Origin: Deltaproteobacteria bacterium
GTDB taxonomy: Bacteria; Desulfobacterota; Binatia; HRBIN30; JACQVA1
Direction of reading: 5' to 3'
NCBI GenBank assembly: GCA_016178705.1
Contig: JACOST010000007.1
Span: 1 to 42,112 of the forward strand
Length of the DNA: 42,112 bases
Both the position numbers and the translations under genes were made by a program. The notes beneath the pieces are model-generated. The model had not been told where the DNA came from, did not search any database, and worked only from the letters and a program-made list of their open reading frames with translations. Of the stretch, positions 11,460 to 19,833 are shown in pieces. Positions within the stretch are counted from its first letter, which is position 1. Every line of letters begins with the position of its first letter.

Positions 11460-11485
11460 AAAAAAGTGGGCGCGCGGCCCACTTT
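11460..11485 (-). terminator. Intrinsic terminator / possible attenuator just upstream of rimP
   Basis: On the minus strand a perfect 9-bp stem (AAAGTGGGC / GCCCACTTT, arms 11477-11485 and 11463-11471) with a 5-nt CGCGC loop runs straight into six Ts (11465-11460) followed by AATTT. This is a canonical Rho-independent terminator. It lies 88 bp downstream of the greA stop and 11 bp upstream of the rimP ATG. It therefore either ends greA transcription or acts as a leader attenuator for the rimP-nusA operon. Confidence 0.8.
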
Positions 11486-11573
11486 CCCCTAGCGGCCCTC
11501 AATGTCGTGTGGCGATGTAGCACAGCCACCCTGGAGCCGCAAGCGTGCTTGGTGGCGCGAGTATTTCGCCAAT

Positions 11574-12050
11574 TTACTCGGGCTGCGCGCGCGTGTGCAT
11601 GGTCCGCAGCGTCACGATCTGGTAGGTTTTCTTCCCGCGCGGAGTTTGCACCTCGATCTCATCCCCTTCGGCCCGATTGAGCAGCGCCCGGCCCAGCGGC
11701 GACCCGAGGGAGATTTGGCCCGCCGCCGCGTTCACCTCTTCCGGAAAAACGATCTCAAAATTCTGCGACTCGCCCTCGTCGTCCTCGACCGTAACCTTAC
11801 TGCCGTAGGCCACGACACCTTCGGGAATGGCGCTGACGTTGTACAGCGACAACTCGCGGATGCGCTCGTTGAGCTGGCCGATGCGCGCGCGGACGAACTC
11901 CTGGCGCGCCTTGGCGGCATCGTACTCCGCATTCTCACTGAGGTCCCCGTGCGCTGCGGCTTCGGCCAGCATCTTCGGGATCTTCGTGCTGAGCTCGTTG
12001 ACCAGCTCCGCCAGGTCCTTCTTGAGTCGTTGAATAACTGGAAGTTCCAT
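11574..12050 (-). CDS. greA: Transcription elongation factor GreA
   Basis: Starting at ATG 12050 gives 158 residues, exactly the usual GreA length. The frame is open upstream to 12095, but the extra residues are Pro/Arg-rich and not family-like. The N-terminal coiled coil (ELPVIQRLKKDLAEL...AAAHGDLSENAEYDAAK) carries the DLSENAEYDAA tip with the acidic residues that stimulate transcript cleavage in backtracked RNA polymerase. The C-terminal FKBP-like domain follows (ISLGSPLGRALLNRAEGDEIEVQTPRG). It is upstream of rimP on the same strand, separated by a terminator. Confidence 0.96.
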   Translation of the reverse strand: MELPVIQRLKKDLAELVNELSTKIPKMLAEAAAHGDLSENAEYDAAKARQEFVRARIGQLNERIRELSLYNVSAIPEGVVAYGSKVTVEDDEGESQNFEIVFPEEVNAAAGQISLGSPLGRALLNRAEGDEIEVQTPRGKKTYQIVTLRTMHTRAQPE

Positions 12051-12147
12051 AAGTGTCGTTCCGGCTCCAGCCCGTCGTGGTGGCGGAGCGTACACGTTGT
12101 CGGCGGCTGCGCCAAGCGGTGCGCCCCCACCGAGCGGTCGTGCAGGG

Positions 12148-12321
12148 CTACTTCTTGTCGCCCAACACTTCGCCGGCAGCCTGGTGGACTCGATCGCCGC
12201 GATACCCTGAGGCGGACTTCTGCATCCACGTGTCGGCCCCGGCCATCACGCGATCCGCGTTCTGGAGATACCAATACATGAGTCCGAATCCGAGCACGAA
12301 ACCCATCATGAACTTCTTCAT
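12148..12321 (-). CDS. 57-residue predicted single-span membrane protein
   Basis: A short frame starts at ATG 12321 and stops at 12148. A good Shine-Dalgarno GGAG is placed 5 nt before the start. The N-terminus MKKFMMGFVLGFGLMYWYLQ is one hydrophobic segment after two lysines. The rest is polar (NADRVMAGADTWMQKSASGYRGDRV...GEVLGDKK). This is consistent with an inner-membrane-anchored small protein with a cytoplasmic or periplasmic tail. It lies between greA and the zinc-ribbon gene on the same strand, with gaps of 43 and 97 bp. I do not recognise a family; it is a hypothetical protein supported by start signal and composition. Confidence 0.65.
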   Translation of the reverse strand: MKKFMMGFVLGFGLMYWYLQNADRVMAGADTWMQKSASGYRGDRVHQAAGEVLGDKK

Positions 12322-12364
12322 CGTTGCTCCATCGCGGCCCTATTATGAAGGACCTTCGCTTTCC

Positions 12365-12703
12365 TCACAATTGCTCTGGTCGCTTGTCCAACACCTGCCA
12401 GGCGCCTCGCTCGCGCAACCGTTTCACCTCGGCCGCCGTTTGTATGCGTGTTTGCCCCAGCGCCTGGGCCAATTGGTTTGTCATGTCGGCCACAATCTGA
12501 TCGCGAATCGTGCCGGCGCCGGCGGGCTCGTGCGCCAAGAACGCTTCGATCCGCGACGGCGACGCCCCGGTTGCAATCATTGCGTCGAGCGTCTCGCTCA
12601 AGCCCAGGCCGCGGCTGGCGGCCACAACCCCGGCGAGTTGCGCGCACGTCTCGCAGCGGCGGCGCAACCATCCCGCGGGCTCGTGACATATCCGACAGCG
12701 CAC
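12365..12703 (-). CDS. Small zinc-ribbon protein of unknown function
   Basis: From GTG 12703 the product is 112 residues and starts VRCRICHEPAGW, with a CxxC-x10-CxxC pattern (Cys 3, 6, 17, 20) typical of a structural zinc ribbon. The remainder is helical, with LSETLDAMIATGASPSRIEAFLAHE and a C-terminal RIQTAAEVKRLRERGAW. The frame remains open up to an ATG at 12781, but that start would overlap the divergent comF start by 2 bp and adds a non-conserved-looking leader. The shorter start fits better, although no clear Shine-Dalgarno is visible. It could be a nucleic-acid-binding or adaptor protein; no specific function can be given. Confidence 0.6.
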   Translation of the reverse strand: MRCRICHEPAGWLRRRCETCAQLAGVVAASRGLGLSETLDAMIATGASPSRIEAFLAHEPAGAGTIRDQIVADMTNQLAQALGQTRIQTAAEVKRLRERGAWQVLDKRPEQL

Positions 12704-12779
12704 TCGCGCAGTGTAGCGCGCCGACGGCCGCAGCGACAGGACTGCCACGAAAGTTGCCCAGGGCAACCGGCCTGGTAGC

Positions 12780-13517
12780 ATGGCGGCCGTGTCCTTCTGG
12801 TCGCCCGCGCTCGATCTGCTCTACCCGCCCAAGTGTCCCGGCTGCGGCCGCGGCACCAACCAGGCGCGACGCTTCTGCGCCCCGTGCGCGGATGATATCC
12901 AGCCGCCGCGCTCGCCGCTGTGTGCCGTGTGCGGCGATCCTTTCGCTGGCGCCGGCCCCGATCACCTCTGCAACCGCTGCCTGACGTGCCGCCCAACCTT
13001 CGGCTTGGCGCGCGCGTGCGCCACGTACGCGGCGGCCGATTCGCATACCGGACCGCTGAAGCGCGCCCTGCAGCGCTACAAGTATGCGCCCGACGCGAGC
13101 CTCGCGCCGACCCTCGGCCACCTCATGGCCGAGCACTGCGTCTTCGACCTCACGCAGTACGACGTGCTGATTCCTGTGCCGCTGCACCTGACGCGCTTGC
13201 GCTGGCGGGGTTTCAATCAGGCGCACTTGCTGGCCCATCAGCTTGCGCGGCACGCCACGTTGTCGATCGATCCGTTCGCCCTCGAGCGCGTGCGCGCAAC
13301 GGCGCCGCAAGTGGAACTTGACGATACCGCCCGGCGACGCAACGTCGCCCGGGCCTTTCGTGTGCCTGATCCGGCACGCGTTGGCGACCGCCGCGTTCTG
13401 TTGATCGATGACGTCTACACCACCGGCGCCACCGCCGATGAGTGCAGTCGAACGCTGCGCCGCGCCGGCGCCGCACACGTCGATGTGCTGGTGCTCGCCC
13501 GCGCCGTGCTGAGCTGA
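12780..13517 (+). CDS. ComF family phosphoribosyltransferase-like protein
   Basis: The 245-residue product has the ComF layout: an N-terminal zinc-binding region with four CxxC pairs (CPGC, CAPC, CAVC, CNRC) and then a type I phosphoribosyltransferase domain. That domain includes DVLIPVPLHLTRLRWRGFNQA and the PRPP-binding loop VLLIDDVYTTGATADE near residues 202-217. ComF/GntX proteins are linked to DNA uptake and use of DNA as a nutrient in several bacteria, but many homologues have no proven role. It is transcribed divergently from the zinc-ribbon gene and sits 2 bp before a methyltransferase gene, suggesting coupling. Confidence 0.88.
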   Translation: MAAVSFWSPALDLLYPPKCPGCGRGTNQARRFCAPCADDIQPPRSPLCAVCGDPFAGAGPDHLCNRCLTCRPTFGLARACATYAAADSHTGPLKRALQRYKYAPDASLAPTLGHLMAEHCVFDLTQYDVLIPVPLHLTRLRWRGFNQAHLLAHQLARHATLSIDPFALERVRATAPQVELDDTARRRNVARAFRVPDPARVGDRRVLLIDDVYTTGATADECSRTLRRAGAAHVDVLVLARAVLS

Positions 13518-13519
13518 GC

Positions 13520-14092
13520 ATGCGATCCGATCGCGAGCGCTGGGAAGCGCGCTACCGCGACCGCGCAGCGCGCGAGTTGGAACCGCCGTCGCTGCTTCTG
13601 GTTCGGCACCAGCACTGCATTCCGCCCGGGCCGGTGCTCGACATCGCCGCCGGCGCCGGCCGTAACACGCTTTACCTCGCGCGCGCCGGTCATCCGGTTC
13701 ACGCCATCGACATCGCGTTGCCGGCCCTTGACCAAATCTCCACGGTTGCGCGCGCGCAGCGGTTGCCCGTGCAGTTCGTGCAGGCCGATCTCGACGACTT
13801 CCCGCTGCCGCGCAACCACTACGCCGCGATCATCAATATCCGCTTTCTGCAGCGCACGCTGATCCCGTCACTCAAAGCCGCGGTGCGGCCGGGTGGCGTG
13901 GTGATCTTCGAAGCTTTTCTCATCGATCAGCGCACCATCGGTCATCCGACCAATCCTGATTTTCTGCTGCAGCACGGCGAACTCGCCGAGCGTTTCGCCG
14001 ACTTCGAGATCCTCAGCGCCAGCGAAGGGCGCTGCGAAGACGAAGGCGATCCCGTGTTTCTCGCCCGCCTCGTGGCGCGCAGGTGGGATTGA
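13520..14092 (+). CDS. Class I SAM-dependent methyltransferase
   Basis: Beginning at ATG 13520, 2 bp after comF, the gene encodes 190 residues. The SAM-binding motif I is VLDIAAGAGRNTLYLARAG (about residue 40). An acidic motif II follows (VHAIDIALPALDQI), then QADLDDFPLP and the later strand VRPGGVVIFEAFL. The shape resembles the TehB/small-molecule methyltransferase group (HPTNPDFLL near the C-terminus), but the substrate is not predictable. The open frame extends upstream inside comF and that part is not real. Confidence 0.85.
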   Translation: MRSDRERWEARYRDRAARELEPPSLLLVRHQHCIPPGPVLDIAAGAGRNTLYLARAGHPVHAIDIALPALDQISTVARAQRLPVQFVQADLDDFPLPRNHYAAIINIRFLQRTLIPSLKAAVRPGGVVIFEAFLIDQRTIGHPTNPDFLLQHGELAERFADFEILSASEGRCEDEGDPVFLARLVARRWD

Positions 14093-14124
14093 GTTTTCAA
14101 GCCTTCTCTGACAACTAGCCCGAG

Positions 14125-15639
14125 ATGATTCGCCGCGGATTGGTCGTTGTCCTGTGTCTTACCCTCGTTGCCTGCAGCGGCGGGGGCGGCGGAACGACCC
14201 AAACCACCCCGATCTCACCGTGGGGCAAGTTTCGTCATGACCCGCTCAACAGCGGCGACTCCTCCGGCAACGTCGGCGACGCGTACAAGAGCATCACGCC
14301 GACGACCGAATCGTTCCCGTCCTACCCGCCGGCGGACGCAACTCCGCTCGGAGCTATCACTTCCTCGCCGGTCATCGGTGTCAATCACGTCGTCTACGTC
14401 GCCACCGAAGGCGGCGGAGTGTATGCGCTCAATCCCGATCTGACGCTGCGGTGGTCCCTCACCTCGTGCGCGGTCAGCGCACCTCTACTCACGCCGGGTC
14501 CCACGCCAACTCCAGATACGAGCATGGCCATTCCGTTCGGTCCGATCCAATCGTCGCCGGCCCTCACTTCGCTCCGTTCCGGCGCAACCTTCACCGAACA
14601 GAACGACAAGGTGCTCTACTTTGGCGATACGACCGGGCATTTCTTCGCGGTGCAAGACAAGGATACCTACGGGGTTTGCCTGTGGGCATATCCTGCGACC
14701 GCGGAGACCGACGTGGCGCCGATCCTGTCATCGCCAACGTTTCTCGTCGACTCGAACGAAGAGATCATCACCGGCATCTACTTCGGCACCAACGACGGGC
14801 GCCTCTATGCGCTCAATCAAGACGGCTCGCTGAAGTGGACTTTCACCGCGGGCGGCGCGATCACGTCCTCCCCTGCCGTCGACTCCGGCGGGCCGCTGTA
14901 CTTCACCGCCGCCGATGGCTTTCTCTATGCCGTTGCCCTAGACGGCACGCTGGATTTCAACGCCGGCCCGAATCAGTTTCACAATTTATCCGGAGTGTTT
15001 CCCGCCTCGCCGTTGCGCGGCACTGCCGCCATCTACGTCGGCACTGCCGACGGCTATGTGGTCGGCATCAGTTCCGATGCCAGTTTTCAGAATGTCATCC
15101 AAACCTCACTGGTCAGCATTCCAAACGGCGAGGCGGTGGTCGCCTCGCTCGCGCTCGGCAGCAGCGGGTTGCCCGTTCCTACCGCGACGCCACCGCCGAC
15201 CGCGCCGGTAACACCAACCCCCGGTGGTCCGACACCGACCCCGACCTTGAGCACCACGATCCGCAACCTTGTGTTTGCGCTCGCCCGTGATGGCTCACTC
15301 TACGCCATCGATGAAAGCACGGGCGCACTCGCCACGGGCATCAGCATCACGTCCGCTCTGGCCCCGACAACCTCGTCGCCAGCCCTATCCGCCGACGGCT
15401 GTTTGGTGTTCGGCGATGACGCGGGCCATGTCTCGGTGCGGCTGCCCTTCTCTTCCTTGACCCCGCCCCCAGACGCAACCCCGACGCCGATACCCGACTG
15501 TTTCAACACCGACTTCATTCACGTGGCCAACGGACCGATCCGTTCATCGATCGCCATCGACTCCAACGGCGCGATCTACGTCGGCTCCGACGATGGCCGC
15601 ATCTATCGGATCGGCTCGGCGAGCAACAACCCATCATGA
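14125..15639 (+). CDS. PQQ-like beta-propeller lipoprotein (first of a tandem pair)
   Basis: The 504-residue protein begins with a lipoprotein signal peptide (MIRRGLVVVLCLTLVAC, Cys 17 as the lipidation site) and a Ser/Gly/Thr spacer. The mature part starts WGKFRHDPLNSG, a motif seen in PQQ-like repeat proteins. Blade motifs then recur: VVYVATEGGGVYALNPD, IYFGTNDGRLYALNQDGSL, LYAVALDGTL, AIYVGTADGY, SLYAIDESTGAL and AIYVGSDDGRIYRIG. A Pro/Thr linker interrupts the propeller near residues 350-375. These proteins are outer-surface or periplasmic and non-enzymatic unless cofactor residues are kept, which I cannot show. Its stop overlaps the next gene by 4 bp. Confidence 0.85.
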   Translation: MIRRGLVVVLCLTLVACSGGGGGTTQTTPISPWGKFRHDPLNSGDSSGNVGDAYKSITPTTESFPSYPPADATPLGAITSSPVIGVNHVVYVATEGGGVYALNPDLTLRWSLTSCAVSAPLLTPGPTPTPDTSMAIPFGPIQSSPALTSLRSGATFTEQNDKVLYFGDTTGHFFAVQDKDTYGVCLWAYPATAETDVAPILSSPTFLVDSNEEIITGIYFGTNDGRLYALNQDGSLKWTFTAGGAITSSPAVDSGGPLYFTAADGFLYAVALDGTLDFNAGPNQFHNLSGVFPASPLRGTAAIYVGTADGYVVGISSDASFQNVIQTSLVSIPNGEAVVASLALGSSGLPVPTATPPPTAPVTPTPGGPTPTPTLSTTIRNLVFALARDGSLYAIDESTGALATGISITSALAPTTSSPALSADGCLVFGDDAGHVSVRLPFSSLTPPPDATPTPIPDCFNTDFIHVANGPIRSSIAIDSNGAIYVGSDDGRIYRIGSASNNPS

Positions 15640-17120
15640 AGAGTACCGTGCGATTGTCCCTCGCCCTGTTGGCGCTGCTCGCGGGAGCGTGTACGAGCGG
15701 CGGCGGCTCACCGAGTTGCAACACCAACGACGGCCTGCCACTGGCTGGCGACGCCGCTGTGACCCCCGCGCCGGGAACCTCGCCAACCCCCGGCACCTTA
15801 CCCGACGCCGCACCATGGCCGAAGTTCCGTCACGACAACGCCAATACCGGCAACGCCAACACCGGGCGCGCCGCGGACGATCCCCATGTCATCACCTTGA
15901 GCGAGAACACTGGGCAAATACTCTGGCAATTCCCGCCCGCCAACGAGTCGGGCAAAGGCCCCTTCGCCACCTCACCAGCGGTGATCAATGTGTGCGCGAA
16001 TTCGGGCACGCCCTGCACCGGTAACCCCGACTGCAGCGATTCCGCGCCCTGCACCGCACGCGTTTTCATCGGCGCGGCCGATGGCAGCTTCTACGCCCTC
16101 GACGGCGGCACTGGAAGTCTGGTGTTCTCATACTCCACCGCCGCCAGCGCCATCACCAACTCGCCGGCCGTCGACACCAGCGGGCGGGCGTTTTTCAACA
16201 CGACGTTGAATCAATTGCTGCGCCTGACTCCAACCGGCTTTCTCGATCGCGCCGCCGCGGTCGGCGGATACAGCGCCAGCTCGCCGGCGTTGGCAACCGA
16301 CGGCACCGCCATGGTCGGCGCGTTCATCTCGGCGCAGAGCGGAATCAGCGGCGCCGTTTGCACCAACGGTATCGCGCGCTGGTCGCTGGGCGAAGGGAGC
16401 GTTCAAGCCGCTCCCGCGCTGGGTCCCGATGGCATCACCGGCACGCAGGTTGCCAATTGCACGGTGAGCAGCGACACCGCGCCGCACGGCCTGGTCTATG
16501 TTGCCGAGTCGCGGCCGCATCCGGCGGTGCGGGCCATCGATCGGTGCCTCGGCCACATCCGCTGGACGTTCATCGCATCCGACCCGGTTGTCGCCGCACC
16601 ACTCTTGGAACTGCAGCCCACCGCCACCGATCCACGCGCCGGCACCGTCTACATCTTCGATGGCGGCGGTCATCTCTTTGCGATCGATGCCGAGTCCGGC
16701 GCGGCCGCGTTCGGCGATTCCTTTAGTCTGCCGTTCACGAAACCAGGGCCGCTACCCAACGTCTCGTCGCCAGCGCTCGGCGCCAACGGCGTGCTCTACC
16801 TCGGATCAACCGATGGCAATCTGTACGCGTTCGACCCGACCACAGGCGCAACGCGGTCGTTCCAGACCGGCGGACCGATTCAGTCGTCAATCGCCGTCGC
16901 GGGCAACGCGATTGTCTTCGGTTCCAACGATGGCAACGTCTACCAGGTTACCGACGACGGGACTGAATTGACCGAAGTCTGGCACGTCGCGATCACGGTG
17001 CCCGGAACGGAAGGCCCGGTTCCGATCGCGCTCGGCCGCTCGTCACCGGCCATCGGTCTCGACGGCACCGTCTACATCGGCGCCGCGGACGGTCGCGTCT
17101 ACGCGATCGGCACGCCGTAG
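15636..17120 (+). CDS. PQQ-like beta-propeller lipoprotein (second of a tandem pair)
   Basis: This 494-residue paralogue of the preceding gene starts inside its stop codon (ATGA overlap), so the two are probably translationally coupled. The signal peptide MKSTVRLSLALLALLAGAC gives a lipidated Cys 19. The mature start WPKFRHDNANTGNANTG parallels the first protein. Blade motifs include RVFIGAADGSFYALDGGTG, LVYVAESRPHPAVRAIDR, VLYLGSTDGNLYAFDPTTG and TVYIGAADGRVYAIG at the very end. Several extra cysteines (CNTN, CANSGTPC, CSDSAPC) may form disulphides. The 3' end overlaps the convergent FG-GAP gene by 78 bp. Likely a secreted or surface structural or sensory propeller. Confidence 0.85.
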   Translation: MKSTVRLSLALLALLAGACTSGGGSPSCNTNDGLPLAGDAAVTPAPGTSPTPGTLPDAAPWPKFRHDNANTGNANTGRAADDPHVITLSENTGQILWQFPPANESGKGPFATSPAVINVCANSGTPCTGNPDCSDSAPCTARVFIGAADGSFYALDGGTGSLVFSYSTAASAITNSPAVDTSGRAFFNTTLNQLLRLTPTGFLDRAAAVGGYSASSPALATDGTAMVGAFISAQSGISGAVCTNGIARWSLGEGSVQAAPALGPDGITGTQVANCTVSSDTAPHGLVYVAESRPHPAVRAIDRCLGHIRWTFIASDPVVAAPLLELQPTATDPRAGTVYIFDGGGHLFAIDAESGAAAFGDSFSLPFTKPGPLPNVSSPALGANGVLYLGSTDGNLYAFDPTTGATRSFQTGGPIQSSIAVAGNAIVFGSNDGNVYQVTDDGTELTEVWHVAITVPGTEGPVPIALGRSSPAIGLDGTVYIGAADGRVYAIGTP

Positions 17121-19721
17121 CCCGCGGCGGCTCCAATACAACAGCAGGACCACGACCGCCGCGCCATCCGCGCGGCTGGGCACAGTGGTGCAGCCACCTC
17201 CGCCGGAACCCGAGTTCTTCGGCGGATGCGTGCGCGTCGGTCGCGGCGTTGCAGTTGCCGGCGGTAGCGGCGTGTGCGTACCAGGCCCCACCGTCTGCGT
17301 CGGCGTGAAGCTCGGCGTCGGCGATGGCGGTGGGGGCGGGGTCGGCGTTCCCGGTCCAACCGTATCGGTCGGCGTCGGTGTGTTGCCCGGTGCGAGCACA
17401 CGGGTTGTGTTGCGCAGCACCAGCACGTCCTCGCCGTCGGTTTCGGCGACCAACACATCCGGCAAACCGTCCAATGTCAGATTGATCGCCGTCAACGCGA
17501 TCGGCCCGTGACCCACCGGAAAGTCCATACCCTCCGCAAATCCACCACTGCCAGTCCCGGCGTAACTCACGACCCGGTCTCCGTCGCCGCTTGCCACCAC
17601 CAGATCGAGATGCCCGTCGAAGTTGAAGTCGGCCACGACGATTGCGATCGGACTTGACGGCGCGGTGAACTGTCCTCCGCTGGTGAACTTGCCGTCGCCG
17701 CTGCCACGCCAAATCGACACCTTGCCGGCAGCGGAGCTCAGCACGGCAACGTCGAACAAGCCATCTTCGTCGAAATCGCCGACGGCCAGGGCGCTCGGTT
17801 CATCCTGGAGCGTTGTGGTCGACGCCGTTTGCGGCGTACCCGTCGTGTCGCTCAACCACGTCACCAGAGCAATCGGATTCGTACGCGCCGCGATCACGTC
17901 GGCATGCCCGTCGTGGTTGACGTCTGCGCCCGCGACCGCCACGACCGTACCACCCGCATCCAGCGACTGCGCGCTGAAGCTGCCATCGTGCTGACCCAGC
18001 AATACCGTCAAGCCGCTGGTGAGCGGCTGCGCCACCAGCAGGTCACTGATGCCGTCGCCATTGAGATCCGTCGCCGCCAACTCGCCGGCTGGCGATGCCA
18101 GCGCCACCGAGATCGGCGGGCTAAAGCTGCCGGCCGTTTGATTGCGAAGAATTGAAACTTGCGCATTGCCGCCATTGGCGACAGCGATGTCGAGGTGCCG
18201 GTCGCCGTTGAAATCGCCCACCACCACGGCACTCGGATTCGGACCGGCCGGCAGCGCGGTCGGCGCGCGCAAACTGCCGCGGCCGTTGCCGCGCAGGACA
18301 GACACCGTGTCGCCGTTCTCGTTAGCCACCACCGCATCGACGAAACCATCGCCGTCCACATCTCCCGCGGCGATCGCGACGACGCCATCGGGGACATTGA
18401 ACAACGGCGCCGCGATAAACGCGCTGCCCTTATGTCCGCGCAACACGGTAACCGCGTCGACATCGGGATTCGTGACTGCGATGTCGACCGCGCCATCGGC
18501 GTCGGCATCGAACTGTCCAAGCGCGAAACCAGCGGGCGCCACGCCGACACCGAATTCACTCGCGCGGCTGAACGTGCCGTCGCCGCCGCCCTCGAATAGG
18601 GTGACGCTGTTCGCCCCGGCGTTGATCACCAACAGGTCCGGTTTGCCGTCACCGCTCACCACTTCCATCCCGTTGCTACTGTCGCGCGCGATCGCCAGTG
18701 CCACCGGATTGGGAGCAGTGGGGAGCGCCGGCTTCGGGCTCAAACCGCCGCGGCCATCCCCGAGCAGCACGGTCACGCTATTGTCGGCCGAGTTCGCGAC
18801 CGCCACATCGGATCGGCCGTCGAGATTCACGTCGCCGACCGCCAGCGCGATTGGTTCACGGCCGACCGCCACTGTCGTGCCCTGCGCATACCCACCACTG
18901 GTATCCGCAATCAGCGCGGAGATGGAATTTCCGACGCGATTCACCACCACCACATCGCGACGCGTGTCGTTGTTCAAATCGGTGAACGCGAGGGCGACGG
19001 GACCTTGGCCAACGGCGTACGACCCGGTCGCCGTCACCTGACGCCCGTCGGTCACGTCGAAGAACAACACCGCGTCGCTTGCCTCGTCGGCCACCGCCAC
19101 GCGACCTCTGGTAGCAGCCACCGCCACTGGCGCACTGCCGGCCGCAAGCTTGAGCGGCGCTGAGAAGCTGAAGCCATCTTGACCGAACAGCACCGTGAGA
19201 CTCGCTGCGGTCGTACTCACCACCGCCACGTCGAGGTGCCCATCGCCGTCGAGGTCGGCGACGGCGAGTGCGATCGGGTTCGCATCGACGGCAATTGCGG
19301 GGCGTACCGACGCGAGCGCTCCCGTACCCTTGCCCGGTAGGATGCGCACCGCCGCTTCGCCACTCGCCGTCACGATCGCATCGGTCTTACCGTCGCCATC
19401 GAAATCGCCCGCGGCGATGGCGTTCGGCGCAACGCCGGCGGCGAAGCGCGCCGCCACGCGAAAGCTGATCGGCTCGCTGGGCAGGGGTGTGGGCGTGAAG
19501 GTTGGTGTCCGAGACGTCTGCCGCGTGCGTGTCGGCGTTGGCGGCGGCACGCCGGGGCGCGTGGGCGTCGCGGTCGCACTACGCGCTGTCTTCGTCGGTC
19601 GCGGCGTCTTGGTCGGGCGCGTTTGCCCGGACGCGCTCGACGACGCTACGGTCAACACAAGCGCGCAGACCAGAAACACCCGCAGGTGCATCAAGCCGCG
19701 TCGCATCAATTCTCGAACCAT
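17043..19721 (-). CDS. Secreted FG-GAP/VCBS repeat propeller protein with Gly-Cys C-terminal tail
   Basis: The product is about 892 residues from ATG 19721 (GGGA four bases upstream). Other in-frame ATGs at 19739, 19706 and 19691 are possible, and the frame is open to 19847. A signal peptide follows (HLRVFLVCALVLTVASSSASG), then a Thr/Pro-rich linker. About 13 calcium-binding FG-GAP motifs of the DxDxDGxxD type come next (FDGDGKTDAIV, LDGDGHLDVAV, VDGDGFVDAVV, FNGDRHLDIAV, VNHDGHADVI and others), arranged as integrin-like beta-propeller blades. A second Pro/Thr linker precedes a C-terminal GSGGGGC, a short hydrophobic stretch (GAAVVVLLLYW) and RRGLRR. This resembles sortase-like C-terminal anchoring signals. 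The surface role is unknown; adhesion or ligand binding is likely. The 3' end overlaps the convergent PQQ gene. Confidence 0.85.
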   Translation of the reverse strand: MVRELMRRGLMHLRVFLVCALVLTVASSSASGQTRPTKTPRPTKTARSATATPTRPGVPPPTPTRTRQTSRTPTFTPTPLPSEPISFRVAARFAAGVAPNAIAAGDFDGDGKTDAIVTASGEAAVRILPGKGTGALASVRPAIAVDANPIALAVADLDGDGHLDVAVVSTTAASLTVLFGQDGFSFSAPLKLAAGSAPVAVAATRGRVAVADEASDAVLFFDVTDGRQVTATGSYAVGQGPVALAFTDLNNDTRRDVVVVNRVGNSISALIADTSGGYAQGTTVAVGREPIALAVGDVNLDGRSDVAVANSADNSVTVLLGDGRGGLSPKPALPTAPNPVALAIARDSSNGMEVVSGDGKPDLLVINAGANSVTLFEGGGDGTFSRASEFGVGVAPAGFALGQFDADADGAVDIAVTNPDVDAVTVLRGHKGSAFIAAPLFNVPDGVVAIAAGDVDGDGFVDAVVANENGDTVSVLRGNGRGSLRAPTALPAGPNPSAVVVGDFNGDRHLDIAVANGGNAQVSILRNQTAGSFSPPISVALASPAGELAATDLNGDGISDLLVAQPLTSGLTVLLGQHDGSFSAQSLDAGGTVVAVAGADVNHDGHADVIAARTNPIALVTWLSDTTGTPQTASTTTLQDEPSALAVGDFDEDGLFDVAVLSSAAGKVSIWRGSGDGKFTSGGQFTAPSSPIAIVVADFNFDGHLDLVVASGDGDRVVSYAGTGSGGFAEGMDFPVGHGPIALTAINLTLDGLPDVLVAETDGEDVLVLRNTTRVLAPGNTPTPTDTVGPGTPTPPPPPSPTPSFTPTQTVGPGTHTPLPPATATPRPTRTHPPKNSGSGGGGCTTVPSRADGAAVVVLLLYWSRRGLRRADRVDATVRGADVDGAVETDGR

Positions 19722-19833
19722 CACGTCCCGAAGCATCATGCTTCGCACCTTCGGCCACGCGCACTGGTTTTTCAATCGGAAAGTGATGCGGAGGAAAACC
19801 GCGGGCGAGCGCGTCGGACGGCGAACGATCGCG

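Noticed and set aside
12318-13478. 386-codon minus-strand frame
   Set aside because: It is antisense to comF and overlaps the small zinc-ribbon gene in another frame. The protein is Arg/Ala-rich and has no motif.
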